Shown: positions 38,908-47,900 of the stretch, piece after piece
Numbering within the stretch: position 1 is the first letter of the stretch
How the letters are laid out: each line of letters begins with the position of its first letter
NCBI RefSeq assembly: GCF_027214045.1
Contig: NZ_JAPWHE010000014.1
Span: 1 to 49,644 of the forward strand
Source: Castellaniella denitrificans
Lineage (GTDB): Bacteria; Pseudomonadota; Gammaproteobacteria; Burkholderiales; Burkholderiaceae_B
Length of the DNA stretch: 49,644 nt
Reading direction: 5' to 3'
Notes under the pieces: generated by a model
Seen by the model: the letters and a program-made list of their open reading frames with translations, nothing else
Database searches by the model: none
What the model was told of the DNA's origin: nothing
Position numbers and translations under genes: made by a program

Positions 38908-39250
38908 GTTTCCAGAGGAAGGAGAGGCGATTCTTCGGCTATGCCAATTTTTGGATAGTCCGGGGCTGCCCATCAACGCTGAGTTCAAAGCCGGCCGTTT
39001 GTTCGATATAGCGAAGCCGAGTTCAAATCGTGCTCTGGTGCTCGTTTTGTCAAGCTTGGTCCAGATGGGACTTATGCGTCGCTTCGTCCGCGTCGAGTCT
39101 GACGCAATGGGCGGTATTGGCGATTATCCTTCGGTGTCTCACGTCCCTCAGGTGATGTTCGATACTAGGTTGGGTATTGATGTTGAGGTTCGGCTAGACC
39201 AAGTCTGTTTGATGTATGCCCCCACACAGGAGCGTTCTGCGAATGCGTGA
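38867..39250 (+). CDS. Cargo cassette protein 2, unknown small protein
   Basis: 127 residues starting MSTFLSKYDSLIAEFPEEGE. An alternative ATG at 38828 has a better SD (GGGAG) but would lengthen the overlap with gene 1 to 80 bases. The part LVLVLSSLVQMGLMRRFVRV reads as a winged-helix segment. The rest is mixed. It overlaps gene 1 by 41 bases and gene 3 by 8 bases. Confidence 0.75.
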   Translation: MSTFLSKYDSLIAEFPEEGEAILRLCQFLDSPGLPINAEFKAGRLFDIAKPSSNRALVLVLSSLVQMGLMRRFVRVESDAMGGIGDYPSVSHVPQVMFDTRLGIDVEVRLDQVCLMYAPTQERSANA

Positions 39251-40097
39251 GGCTGCTAGGCGTGTCAAAAGTCAGGCTACCGCCCAGACGTTGGCAGATG
39301 TTCAGGCGCACCTGGCTGCCTTGTCCTCTGATAGAGAGCGTCAGATTGCAGAGCATGCATTTCTCCTAGGGCTTGAGATTGGAAAGTCAGCGGGCGATGG
39401 TGGTGATGTTGTTGTTCTGATTCATGGTATTAGAACTCACGCAGAGTGGCAGGAACGATTGCGAGACCGGTTGGTTGAACTGGGAATTGACGCCGTACCG
39501 ATCGGGTACGGATATATGGATGTTTTCCGTTTTCTTTGTCCGCTGTTTACGCGTGCGAAGCCGCTACAGAAAATAGAGCGTGAATTCCGTGGTATTTTGA
39601 AGCGTGAGCCTAAGCCGCGAGTGTCTGTTGTAGCGCACAGCTTTGGTACTTACTTGTTGGCTAAGATGCTTGAGGATGCGACTGACGTGCGCGTCAATCG
39701 GGTGATATTGTGCGGCTCGATTATCTCGACTGAGTACAGGTGGGACAAAGTAGAGTCTAGGGTCGGCGCGATTGTAAATGAAGTCGCAGTGTCGGATTTC
39801 TGGCCCGTGTTGGCTAAGGCTTCGTCTTGGGGGTATGGATCAAGCGGAACCAGTGGCTTCAAGACCCAGGCTGTCCATGATCGTTACCATCGTGGCGGTC
39901 ACAGTTCATTCTTCGATGACGGCCACATGGAACAATATTGGCTTCCCTTTCTTAAAGATGGCCAAATCGTAAAGTCAGAAGAAACCTCTCGCAGAAAAAT
40001 TTCATTTTGGATAAGTGCGCTGCACGTATTTCCGCTGAAAACCATGTGTGCCGTAGCAGTGTTCTGTGTTGCTGCTTGGTGGACTGGCATGCTTTGA
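39243..40097 (+). CDS. Cargo cassette protein 3: membrane-tailed alpha/beta hydrolase
   Basis: 284 residues. VVVLIHGIRTHAEWQERL at 56-73 gives the HG oxyanion motif. VSVVAHSFGTYLLAKML at 127-143 is the nucleophile elbow with Ser133. An Asp at 185 (VSDFWP) and His220 (HRGGHSSFF) are candidates for the rest of the triad. A hydrophobic helix at about 262-282 (TMCAVAVFCVAAWWTGML) ends the protein, anchoring it to the membrane. This is the fold of lipases/esterases. Membrane-lipid hydrolases are common effectors in abortive phage defence. The cassette position and base composition point the same way, but no named system is recognised. Confidence 0.8.
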   Translation: MREAARRVKSQATAQTLADVQAHLAALSSDRERQIAEHAFLLGLEIGKSAGDGGDVVVLIHGIRTHAEWQERLRDRLVELGIDAVPIGYGYMDVFRFLCPLFTRAKPLQKIEREFRGILKREPKPRVSVVAHSFGTYLLAKMLEDATDVRVNRVILCGSIISTEYRWDKVESRVGAIVNEVAVSDFWPVLAKASSWGYGSSGTSGFKTQAVHDRYHRGGHSSFFDDGHMEQYWLPFLKDGQIVKSEETSRRKISFWISALHVFPLKTMCAVAVFCVAAWWTGML

Positions 40098-40161
40098 GGC
40101 GATGAAATAATATCATGGCTGCTTTTATTTTCAGCCCTGTCTAGTGGGCCTCTTCATCCCC

Positions 40162-40187
40162 AGGCTCTGCTTATGCAGGGCCTTTTT
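40162..40187 (+). terminator. Intrinsic terminator between cargo and tape measure
   Basis: A 9-bp stem (AGGCTCTGC/GCAGGGCCT, one U-G pair) with loop TTAT, then TTTTT. Confidence 0.85.
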
Positions 40188-40201
40188 CATGGGCGCAAGA
40201 A

Positions 40202-42613
40202 ATGGCAGATGACATCGTAAGCTTCGGCCTTGAGGTTGATAGCTCTCAGGCCCGTAAAGCCAAGGAGGACCTGAACGACCTTGCCAAGTCTGGCCCGGCT
40301 GTCGAGCAGGCTCTCAATCGCCTGAGGGGCGCCGGCGCATCTGGCGCGGCTGGCGTGACCGCCGTCGGGGCGGCTGCAGCAAGGGTCAAGGCAGAAACCG
40401 ACAGGATGCGCCAGGCGGTGGTCATGGCGAATTCGTCCCTTGGCACCTTGATGCGCGGTCTAGGAAGTCTTGGCGCAATCGCCGGCATCGGCGGCACGCT
40501 GTCGCTGGGCGCGATCTTCGGCAAATTCATCAGCGAGACGAAGAACGCGCAGATGGAGCAGGCGCAGCTGGCCGCCGTGCTGAAGTCCACGGGAATGGCC
40601 GCTGGCTTCACCCGGGCTGAGCTGAACGCGATGGCCTCCGACATGGCAGCCATGTCCACTTTCACGGCGGGCGAGATCAACCAAGCGCAGACGCGACTGC
40701 TGTCCTACTCGAACATCGCGCATGAAATGTTTCCGCGTGCGATGCAGGCGGTGATCGATACGTCGATCCGCATGGGCATGAGCGTCACCCAGGCCGCAGA
40801 GACCGTCGGGCGGGCGCTGGACATTCCGAGCGAGGGCCTTGCTTCGCTGTCGCGTCAGGGCTTCCGGTTCACCGACGATCAGAAGAAGATGGCCAAGGCG
40901 CTGGAGGACACTGGCCGCATTGCTGAAGCCCAGGGCATCGTCATAGAGGCGCTGGAATCGTCCTACGGGGGCGCTGCTGCTGCGGCACGGAACACGCTGG
41001 GCGGCGCGATGCAGGCGCTTCAGAACCAGGTCAGCGACCTGATGACGGGTGGCGACGGCTCGATTGACGGGTTGACATCAGATATCAATTCTCTGACCGC
41101 CAGCCTGGGGTCGGAAGAAACCCGACGGTCCTTTCAAGAGTTTGTCGGGCTGCTGGCGAATGTGGCTGAAGAGGTTCTGAATCTGACCAATCAGTTCGCG
41201 CTCGGGATGCGCTATTCCGACGGATTCTTCGATGCGCTCGGGAAGTACGGTCTGACGAATCCTGCCAAGTCAGCGGCGCAACAGTTGGCGGAGGTGAACG
41301 CGCAGATCGAGAAGCTAGAGGGGACCAAAAACGACAAATTGAGGCTGTGGCGCCCTGGCGGTGGCATGGCTATTGTTGGGGACCCGAAAGACTCTTATGA
41401 GGGCCAGATGCGCGGCCTGCTTCAAGAGCGGTCCTACTGGCAAGCGATGATGGGCCGTGAGCGCGACAAGGCTCTGCGTGGGCTGAACGATGCGTTCGAC
41501 ATGCCCTTGTTCGATCCGCCGCAGCTTGCCCCTGTTACGGTAAAGCCGTCCGGCGGCAGCAAATCCGGCAAAGGCTCGAAACGCAAGATCCTGTACGACA
41601 GCATCGAGGACTGGATGGGCTCCGCCGATGGCATGGCCCGGTTGGCGGATGTGGAAAAACGGTACGGTCAGATCGGCGATCTGGTCGAGAACCGCCTGAC
41701 CATCGCGCAGACGAAATACAACCGCGAGCTCGAAGCCATGGGGCAGGGCAACTGGGCGCGGCGGGTCAATGAGTCGCTGCAGGAAATCCGCGACAAGTAT
41801 CAAGATTTGCTTGAACAGCGGCGCAACTCCTCCGTTGGCCTGTCCGAACAAGACGAAGCCGCGCTCAGGGCCGCGATGGAGCGCGAAGAGCAGATGGCGG
41901 TGGACTTCTACGCCCGGCTGAAGGAAAAGCAGGGCGACTGGTTGCTAGGCGCGAAAGATGCGTTGATCAACTATCACGATGAGTCGGCGAACGTCTACCA
42001 ATCCATCGGCCAGATGGTGCAGAACAGCTTCCGGGGCATGGAAGATGCGCTGACCACCTTTGTCACGACCGGCAAGCTCTCCTTCAAGGACTTGGCCGAC
42101 AGCATCATCAGCGACATGGTGCGGATCATGATCCAGCAGTCCATCACGGGGCCGCTGGCTGGTGCTTTGGGCGGCGCGCTGTCCGGGATGTTTGGCGGAT
42201 CGTCGCTGCCTGCCACATCATCCTGGGCGCTGCCGGTCATGCCGTCAGCTAAGGGCAACGTGTTCGGCCCTGGATCTGACCTTGAGCACTACCGAAATAC
42301 CATCGTCAGCAGCCCGACGCTCTTTCAGTTCGCCAAGGGCGGCGCTTTTGGTCTCATGGGAGAAGCCGGCCCCGAGGCCATCATGCCGCTCAAGCGCGGT
42401 CCGGATGGACGGCTTGGGGTGTCAACGCATGGCGGGGGCGTTGCCCCGAACGTCGCCATCAACCTGATCAATCAGGGCGGCGAGCAGATGCAGGCCACGC
42501 AGCAAGGCCAGCCACGCTTCAACGGCGAGCAGTGGGTGATTGATGTGGTGATGACCAAGGTGATGCGCAACCAGTCGATCAGGAGCCAGTTGCGTAGTGC
42601 ACTGACAACTTGA
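40202..42613 (+). CDS. Tail tape measure protein
   Basis: 803 residues. The N-terminal coiled region (FGLEVDSSQARKAKEDLNDL) leads into hydrophobic stretches (SLGAIAGIGGTLSLGAIFG). The C-terminal lambda-type domain is present (FRGMEDALTTFVTTGKLSFK ... SIISDMVRIMIQQSITGPLA). The length sets tail length. It starts 14 bases after the terminator, with a poor SD. Confidence 0.9.
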   Translation: MADDIVSFGLEVDSSQARKAKEDLNDLAKSGPAVEQALNRLRGAGASGAAGVTAVGAAAARVKAETDRMRQAVVMANSSLGTLMRGLGSLGAIAGIGGTLSLGAIFGKFISETKNAQMEQAQLAAVLKSTGMAAGFTRAELNAMASDMAAMSTFTAGEINQAQTRLLSYSNIAHEMFPRAMQAVIDTSIRMGMSVTQAAETVGRALDIPSEGLASLSRQGFRFTDDQKKMAKALEDTGRIAEAQGIVIEALESSYGGAAAAARNTLGGAMQALQNQVSDLMTGGDGSIDGLTSDINSLTASLGSEETRRSFQEFVGLLANVAEEVLNLTNQFALGMRYSDGFFDALGKYGLTNPAKSAAQQLAEVNAQIEKLEGTKNDKLRLWRPGGGMAIVGDPKDSYEGQMRGLLQERSYWQAMMGRERDKALRGLNDAFDMPLFDPPQLAPVTVKPSGGSKSGKGSKRKILYDSIEDWMGSADGMARLADVEKRYGQIGDLVENRLTIAQTKYNRELEAMGQGNWARRVNESLQEIRDKYQDLLEQRRNSSVGLSEQDEAALRAAMEREEQMAVDFYARLKEKQGDWLLGAKDALINYHDESANVYQSIGQMVQNSFRGMEDALTTFVTTGKLSFKDLADSIISDMVRIMIQQSITGPLAGALGGALSGMFGGSSLPATSSWALPVMPSAKGNVFGPGSDLEHYRNTIVSSPTLFQFAKGGAFGLMGEAGPEAIMPLKRGPDGRLGVSTHGGGVAPNVAINLINQGGEQMQATQQGQPRFNGEQWVIDVVMTKVMRNQSIRSQLRSALTT

Positions 42614-42617
42614 TGAT

Positions 42618-42639
42618 GCCCCGCTGAGCGGGGCTTTTT
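42618..42639 (+). terminator. Intrinsic terminator after the tape measure
   Basis: GCCCCGC, TGA loop, GCGGGGC, then TTTTT. Confidence 0.85.
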
Positions 42640-42653
42640 ACTTGGAGGTTGAT

Positions 42654-42869
42654 ATGGGCGGGTTTGGAAGGATAGGCCAACAGCAAATCACGAACGAATT
42701 GCTCATCGCTCTGGCGCATACGCTGGCTCAGGAGGCGCGTCGTGATCTGTATGACGATCAAGGCAATCTTGCCGGGTCTGATGACGAGATTGCTGAGCGG
42801 ATGACAGCAGTTATTCGGCGGGTGGATTCGATTTCTTCAAAGATTGGATCTGCTCTTCAAGGCGCTTGA
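42654..42869 (+). CDS. Small hypothetical protein
   Basis: 71 residues starting MGGFGRIGQQQITNELLIAL; helical. GGAGG precedes the ATG at 42654. Its 3' end overlaps a minus-strand gene by 59 bases. Function unknown. Confidence 0.6.
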   Translation: MGGFGRIGQQQITNELLIALAHTLAQEARRDLYDDQGNLAGSDDEIAERMTAVIRRVDSISSKIGSALQGA

Positions 42870-43017
42870 TGGCTGCGGCCTGCTGGTTTACGACGCGCGC
42901 TAGGGCAGCATGATCATCCACAATTTGGCCGATCAGCCCCGCAAGCTTGTTGGGGTCAATCCCCTTTTCTGAGAAACCGATAAGAGCGTTTCGGATGCTT
43001 TGAGCGGCAATCGCCAT
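42811..43017 (-). CDS. Small helical protein convergent with its neighbour
   Basis: 68 residues starting MAIAAQSIRNALIGFSEKGI; the C-terminal half is a coiled coil (QAAAIKRLEEQIQSLKKS). GGAGAG precedes the ATG at 43017. It is encoded against the tail operon and overlaps 42654-42869 tail to tail. Confidence 0.6.
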   Translation of the reverse strand: MAIAAQSIRNALIGFSEKGIDPNKLAGLIGQIVDDHAALARVVNQQAAAIKRLEEQIQSLKKSNPPAE

Positions 43018-43114
43018 AGTTCTCTCCGGTAAGTTACAGGCGTAGGAACCAGTAACGTACCACCCCGCCCGCCAGGGCTCCAAGTTTTGGCGGACATTTT
43101 CATTGGGATTTCGC

Positions 43115-43468
43115 ATGGCAACCTGGCCCACATACGCCCGGCTCATCGTCGCTGGATACGGCGAAGAAGCGGATTACGGCGTCCTGCGTTCCGAGATGGA
43201 CAACGGCATCGCCAAGCAGCGCGCGCGGTATTCCACACCCATCGTCACCCGGGACGCCACGGTGATCGTGATGAGCTTGGCCGAAAAGAATGCGCTGGAT
43301 GCCTGGATCGCTGCTGACCTTTCCGGCGGCGCAGCCTGGTTCACCTGGACCGAGCCACTGACAGGCAACAGCGTCCAGGCCCGGCTCGTTTCCGGCAAAT
43401 GGAAGTGGGGCGAACCGCAGGGGGCTGTTTGGCAGGCCACCTGCCAGATCGAAACCCTGGGGCGGTAA
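43115..43468 (+). CDS. Minor tail protein (tip)
   Basis: 117 residues. ARYSTPIVTRDATVIVMSLA and the Trp-rich end (WFTWTEPLTGN, SGKWKWGEPQG, VWQATCQIETLG) are typical of lambda gpM-position tail tip proteins. GGGA precedes the ATG at 43115. Confidence 0.75.
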   Translation: MATWPTYARLIVAGYGEEADYGVLRSEMDNGIAKQRARYSTPIVTRDATVIVMSLAEKNALDAWIAADLSGGAAWFTWTEPLTGNSVQARLVSGKWKWGEPQGAVWQATCQIETLGR

Positions 43469-43495
43469 GCTGAATCCCTCACAAGGGGGGAAGCC

Positions 43496-44014
43496 ATGCC
43501 GAATTGGTTTGGAGATGCGCTGGGTAGCGCAATTGGATTGGTGGCGATATTGCTGGGTGCGCTCTACAACGCCCGCCTCATGCGCCGCCGGGATGACATG
43601 ATCATGAACGATGAAGCGAAAGCCATTGCGGCTGCCATTGGCGCTGAGATGGGCGTGTATGCGGAAATGCTGGGCAGTCTGTATATGCAGGCGTGCGTCC
43701 CTCCGGACTCAGGAAAGAGCATGGCAATCGTGCGAGCATTGCGGGCGCCTGATCTGACGGTATGGCCAGCTATGGCCGGCAAGGTTGGTCTGCTCGGGGC
43801 TGATCTTGCTGGCAAGACAGTCAGAGCCTGGATGCTGCTTTCGATGCATGCGCGTATGCTTCAGGCCAGCGTCGATGACACACTGGCGGGGGAATGGGAC
43901 GAGAAGCGAATCAGGGGACGTGCCGATTTCCTGAAGATGGACTTCCCCAAGATCGCCGACACGGTTCAGGCGCTGACCGGAACCAGGCCGGACCTGGATT
44001 ACATCATCCCCTGA
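43496..44014 (+). CDS. Membrane protein of unknown function within the tail operon
   Basis: 172 residues. An N-terminal hydrophobic helix (ALGSAIGLVAILLGALY) is followed by Arg/Lys (NARLMRRRDD) and a helical soluble domain. AAGGGGGGAAG precedes the ATG. A terminator follows it, so it is probably another accessory gene rather than a tail part. Confidence 0.7.
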   Translation: MPNWFGDALGSAIGLVAILLGALYNARLMRRRDDMIMNDEAKAIAAAIGAEMGVYAEMLGSLYMQACVPPDSGKSMAIVRALRAPDLTVWPAMAGKVGLLGADLAGKTVRAWMLLSMHARMLQASVDDTLAGEWDEKRIRGRADFLKMDFPKIADTVQALTGTRPDLDYIIP

Positions 44015-44034
44015 GGCTTACGACACTCTGACCG

Positions 44035-44057
44035 ACCGCCCGCGAGGCGGTTTTTTT
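44035..44057 (+). terminator. Intrinsic terminator abutting the next start codon
   Basis: ACCGCC, 5-base loop, GGCGGT, then six more T. The next gene's ATG follows immediately at 44058, so the stem also occupies its ribosome-binding region. Confidence 0.8.
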
Positions 44058-44534
44058 ATGCCCAACACCTACACCTCCGCCGGACGCCGGAATCTCCTGG
44101 CCACGTCCGCCGATGAGCCGTTCCTGGTCTTGCTGGAAATCCAGCATCCGGAACTCGATGATCCGGTGCGCGTGGTCAACGACACGGTCAACATCACTGC
44201 GCGCGGCAATGAATATGTGGCCTGTCCATTTGAACTGGTGCTGCCCGACGACGTGGCCGAGCAGGTGCCCAAGGCCCAACTGCGCGTCGACAACATCGGC
44301 CGCGAACTCACCCAGTGGCTGGAATATAGCCGCGGCGGCAAGGGCGCGAAGTGCCGGATCATCCATGCGCTGCGCAGTGATCCGGACGTCTTCGAGTACG
44401 ACATGACGCTGGATATGTCCGGGATCTCGATCGACAACCTGGCCGTCACCGCTGACCTGGGCTTTCAGAACACGCTGATGCTGCCTGCCGTGGCCGTGCG
44501 GTATGACCCGAAAACTACGCCGGGAGCGTACTGA
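44058..44534 (+). CDS. DUF1833 tail tip protein (gpL position)
   Basis: 158 residues. RRNLLATSADEPFLVLLEIQ and the block VPKAQLRVDNIGRELTQWLE match DUF1833, found at the lambda gpL position of related phages. There is no free SD: the upstream sequence is the terminator stem and T-tract. Confidence 0.85.
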   Translation: MPNTYTSAGRRNLLATSADEPFLVLLEIQHPELDDPVRVVNDTVNITARGNEYVACPFELVLPDDVAEQVPKAQLRVDNIGRELTQWLEYSRGGKGAKCRIIHALRSDPDVFEYDMTLDMSGISIDNLAVTADLGFQNTLMLPAVAVRYDPKTTPGAY

Positions 44535-44929
44535 TGGCGCATTGGAGCGGACGATACATCGGCCAGCCCTACATCCCAGGAGTGGCGGATTGCATGAACC
44601 TGGCTGAGCAGGTCGCAAACGAGGTGTTGGGCATCTATCCCGGCATCCCGACCGCGCACGAAACGTCCCTTCGCGGCCAGGCTGAGCAGTTGGACCGGCT
44701 GAAGGCGACGTATGCCGAGCGCGTGGATGCGCCCATTGACGCCCAGCCGGTGCTGTTCGTGGCGCGGGGCCGGTTCTTTCACTGCGGCGCCGTTGCCTTG
44801 ATCGGCGGCGAAACCTGGGTACTGCACAACGATCAATCGGCTGGCATGGTGGTCTGCCAGCGAATGCGGGATCTGACCCGCTGGGCCTACTCCTTGGAAG
44901 GATATTACCGGTGGATCGCAACGAAGTAA
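44534..44929 (+). CDS. NlpC/P60-like tail tip peptidase (gpK-like)
   Basis: 131 residues. Cys20 in GVADCMNLAEQV and His83 in FFHCGAVALIGG are the likely catalytic pair of an NlpC/P60 fold, followed by TWVLHNDQSAG. In lambda-like tails such a peptidase cuts peptidoglycan during DNA entry. It overlaps the previous stop (TGATG). Confidence 0.75.
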   Translation: MAHWSGRYIGQPYIPGVADCMNLAEQVANEVLGIYPGIPTAHETSLRGQAEQLDRLKATYAERVDAPIDAQPVLFVARGRFFHCGAVALIGGETWVLHNDQSAGMVVCQRMRDLTRWAYSLEGYYRWIATK

Positions 44930-47900
44930 CGCCGCTGGTCGTCCAGCCGCACCCGTTTACGCCCGAAGGCCGCACGCTTACCGTCGCGGCCTTTTTGCAG
45001 GGCGAGACCTTGGGTGCGTACGTCGAGCGCAATGGCATTGTCCTGCCGCGTTCAGCTTTCCGCGTTCAGCACAATGGCCGCGTGGTGCCACATCACCTGT
45101 GGCAGCGCTTGATCCCGCGCACGGGTGACCAGATCGTGATTCACGCCATCGCCCAGGGCGGCGGCGGTGGCGGGAAGGTGTTGCGCACGGTCGCGATGAT
45201 CGCGCTGGTTGTTGCCGCGCCGTATCTCGCCGGCGCAATGGGATTTGTTGCCGGGACGGTTGGGTATTCGCTGGTTACTGCCGGCATCATGATCGGCGGC
45301 AGCTTGCTGATCAATGCCTTGCTGCCGCCGCCGACCGCAACCGCCGAAGCCCTGGGTACAGGCGCGAAGTACGACGCCTCGCCGACCTACTCGATCTCGG
45401 GCGGCCGCAATCAGTTGCGCCTGTGGGAGCCGATGACGCTCATTTTCGGGCGTCATAAGGTTGTCCCGGACCTTGGCGCCAAGTATTTCACCGAGTACGT
45501 CGGCGACACGCAATACCTGAATCAGGTCTTCCACTTCGGTCTGCAAGCGGGCCAGTGTGTGCTCACGGATTTCAAGATCGGCGCGACCTCGATCAATGAT
45601 TACCAGGACGTCCAGATCCAGGTGTCCGACGAGGACGGCAAGCTGTCCATGTTCCCGGGCAACGTCGATACTCTGGATGGGTTCGTGCTGGAATCCGGCG
45701 TGGTGAACAGCCGCACCACGCCGCTGGACACAACCTCGATCTCTGTGGATCTGGCCGCGCAACTGTTCAACATCAACGATCAAGGCTCGATCGGCGGCAT
45801 GTCCGTTGATGTGGCAGTCCAGTACCGCAAAGTGGGAGATACCGCCTGGATCGATGCCGGCTCAATCACGGACGCCATCTACGCGACGCATTACTGGTCA
45901 TTCCAAGAGCGGTATATCAATGAGGGCGATAGCACGTGGTCGTATTACTACCAGCAAATCCAGTATGGCTCCACGAACCCCTCCGATCACACGGACGGGG
46001 AGACAGTGGTCATCTCTCCGGCTTGGTGCACGAACGGCGACACTCCAATTTGCACACGTGAGCGCGTTGGCGTCTGGCGCTGGCTACCTCATCCGTACCG
46101 CCAGGGCCGCCCATGGCGTGGCATTGCGCCGGACCCGCTGCTGGGCTACGTCACGAGCCCGGGCGTGCGCATCTACGGCGCCCGCCAGGAGCCGACGCGC
46201 AAGACCGTGTCCTGGGCCGTCGCGAAAGGCCAGTACGAGGTCCGCATCTGGAAAAGCACCGCAGACATCAAGGGCAGTCGTCAGAGCAATGAGACGGCCG
46301 TCTCCCAGATCCTGTGCTTCCAGACTGACGACGCAGACTACACAGGCCAGTTGCGGGTCGCGCTGCGGATCAAGGCGACCAGCCAGCTCAATGGCGCCAT
46401 CGATGAGTTCTCGGCCATGGCCCAGGCGCAGGCGCCGGTGTGGACTGGAGATCATTTCGATGTACAGCACACGCGCAATCCGGCCTGGTGGTACCTGTGG
46501 TTCGCGATGGGCAAGTCCATCGAGGGCAAGGGGCGGATCTATGGCGCCGGCCTCACCGACGCACAGATCGACATCGAGGCGATCAAGGCCTGGGGCGCGT
46601 GGTGTGACCTGAAAAAGCTGACGTTCGACTATGTCCTGGACCGCAAGATGAGCAGCGCCCAGGTCCTGCAGATGATCGCGCGCGCCGGCCGCGCTTCGCC
46701 CACGTGGCAGACCGGCAAACTGGGTGTGGTGTGGGATGCCGCTGATCAGCCGGTCGTGGCGATGTTCGGGCCGTTCAACATCAAGGCCGGCAGCTTCAAG
46801 GTCGCGTATATCAATGACGACACGCCCGACGAGATCGTCCTGAATTTCGACAACGAGAATCGTGATTACCAGATGGACGAGGTTCGGGTTCAGGTGCCGG
46901 GCGCCACGACCACGAACAACCCCCTGCAGCTCGATCTGGACGGCTGCACGGTCGCCGACATGGCCGGACGCGAAGCCAATCTGATCGCGGCCTCCCAGGT
47001 CTGGCACCGCCGGCGCACGACCTGGGAGACGGACATCGAGGGCTGGGTGGCCAGCCGCGGCGACGTCGTCCAGATCAGCCACGACCTGACCGTGTGGGGA
47101 TATTCCGGGCGCCTAGTGGGGCGGTCTGGCAACCAGATCATGCTCTCGCAATCTGTCCCCACCGGCTCGGGCACGATGATGCTGCGCGACCCCGAGGGCA
47201 ACATGAAAACTGTCGTGGTTGCCGGGATTGCAACCGATACCGACACCGTCACGATCACCAGCGACATGACGGGGTTTGCGCTGCCCGGCGATGCCGGGTT
47301 CGAGGATGTGCCGGCGCTCGACTGGGCGTTCTTCTTCGACCCCCTGGCAACCCCTGGGCGGCGGTTCAAGATCGTGGACGTGCAGCCGACCCAGGATGGC
47401 GTGCGGTTCTCGGCGGTCGATGACGAGCCCGAATACTACGCTTCGGAGACGAACCCGTACGGCTACACGCCGCCGCGTGATGGTGCGCTGCTGGCCGGCA
47501 TTGTGTTCGGCATCACGGTCGTGGAGGGCATCGTCAACGTCCTGGCCGACATCAACAGCGTGCAGATTGGCTGGGCGCTCTCGGTCGCCATGCCGGTTGA
47601 TGTCGTGATCGCGGTCAACGGCGCCGCACAGCCCGCCGTGCGCGTTGTCGATCGGAAGATGACGATCCAGGCGCAGACGGGCGACGTGCTGGACATCACA
47701 GTGACGCCGGTTTCAGTGCTGGGCCGGGGCAAGCCAGCGATGCGCAGCTACACGGTTCAGGGCCTGCGCGCACCGCTGCCCGCAGTGACCGGCCTGACCA
47801 GCGTGTTTCGTGACGGCCTGACCGTACTGACCTGGGGCCGCGTCGTGGATGTCCGGCAGCCCGACTACGAGATCCGTGTCGGCGAGTCCTGGGCGAACTC

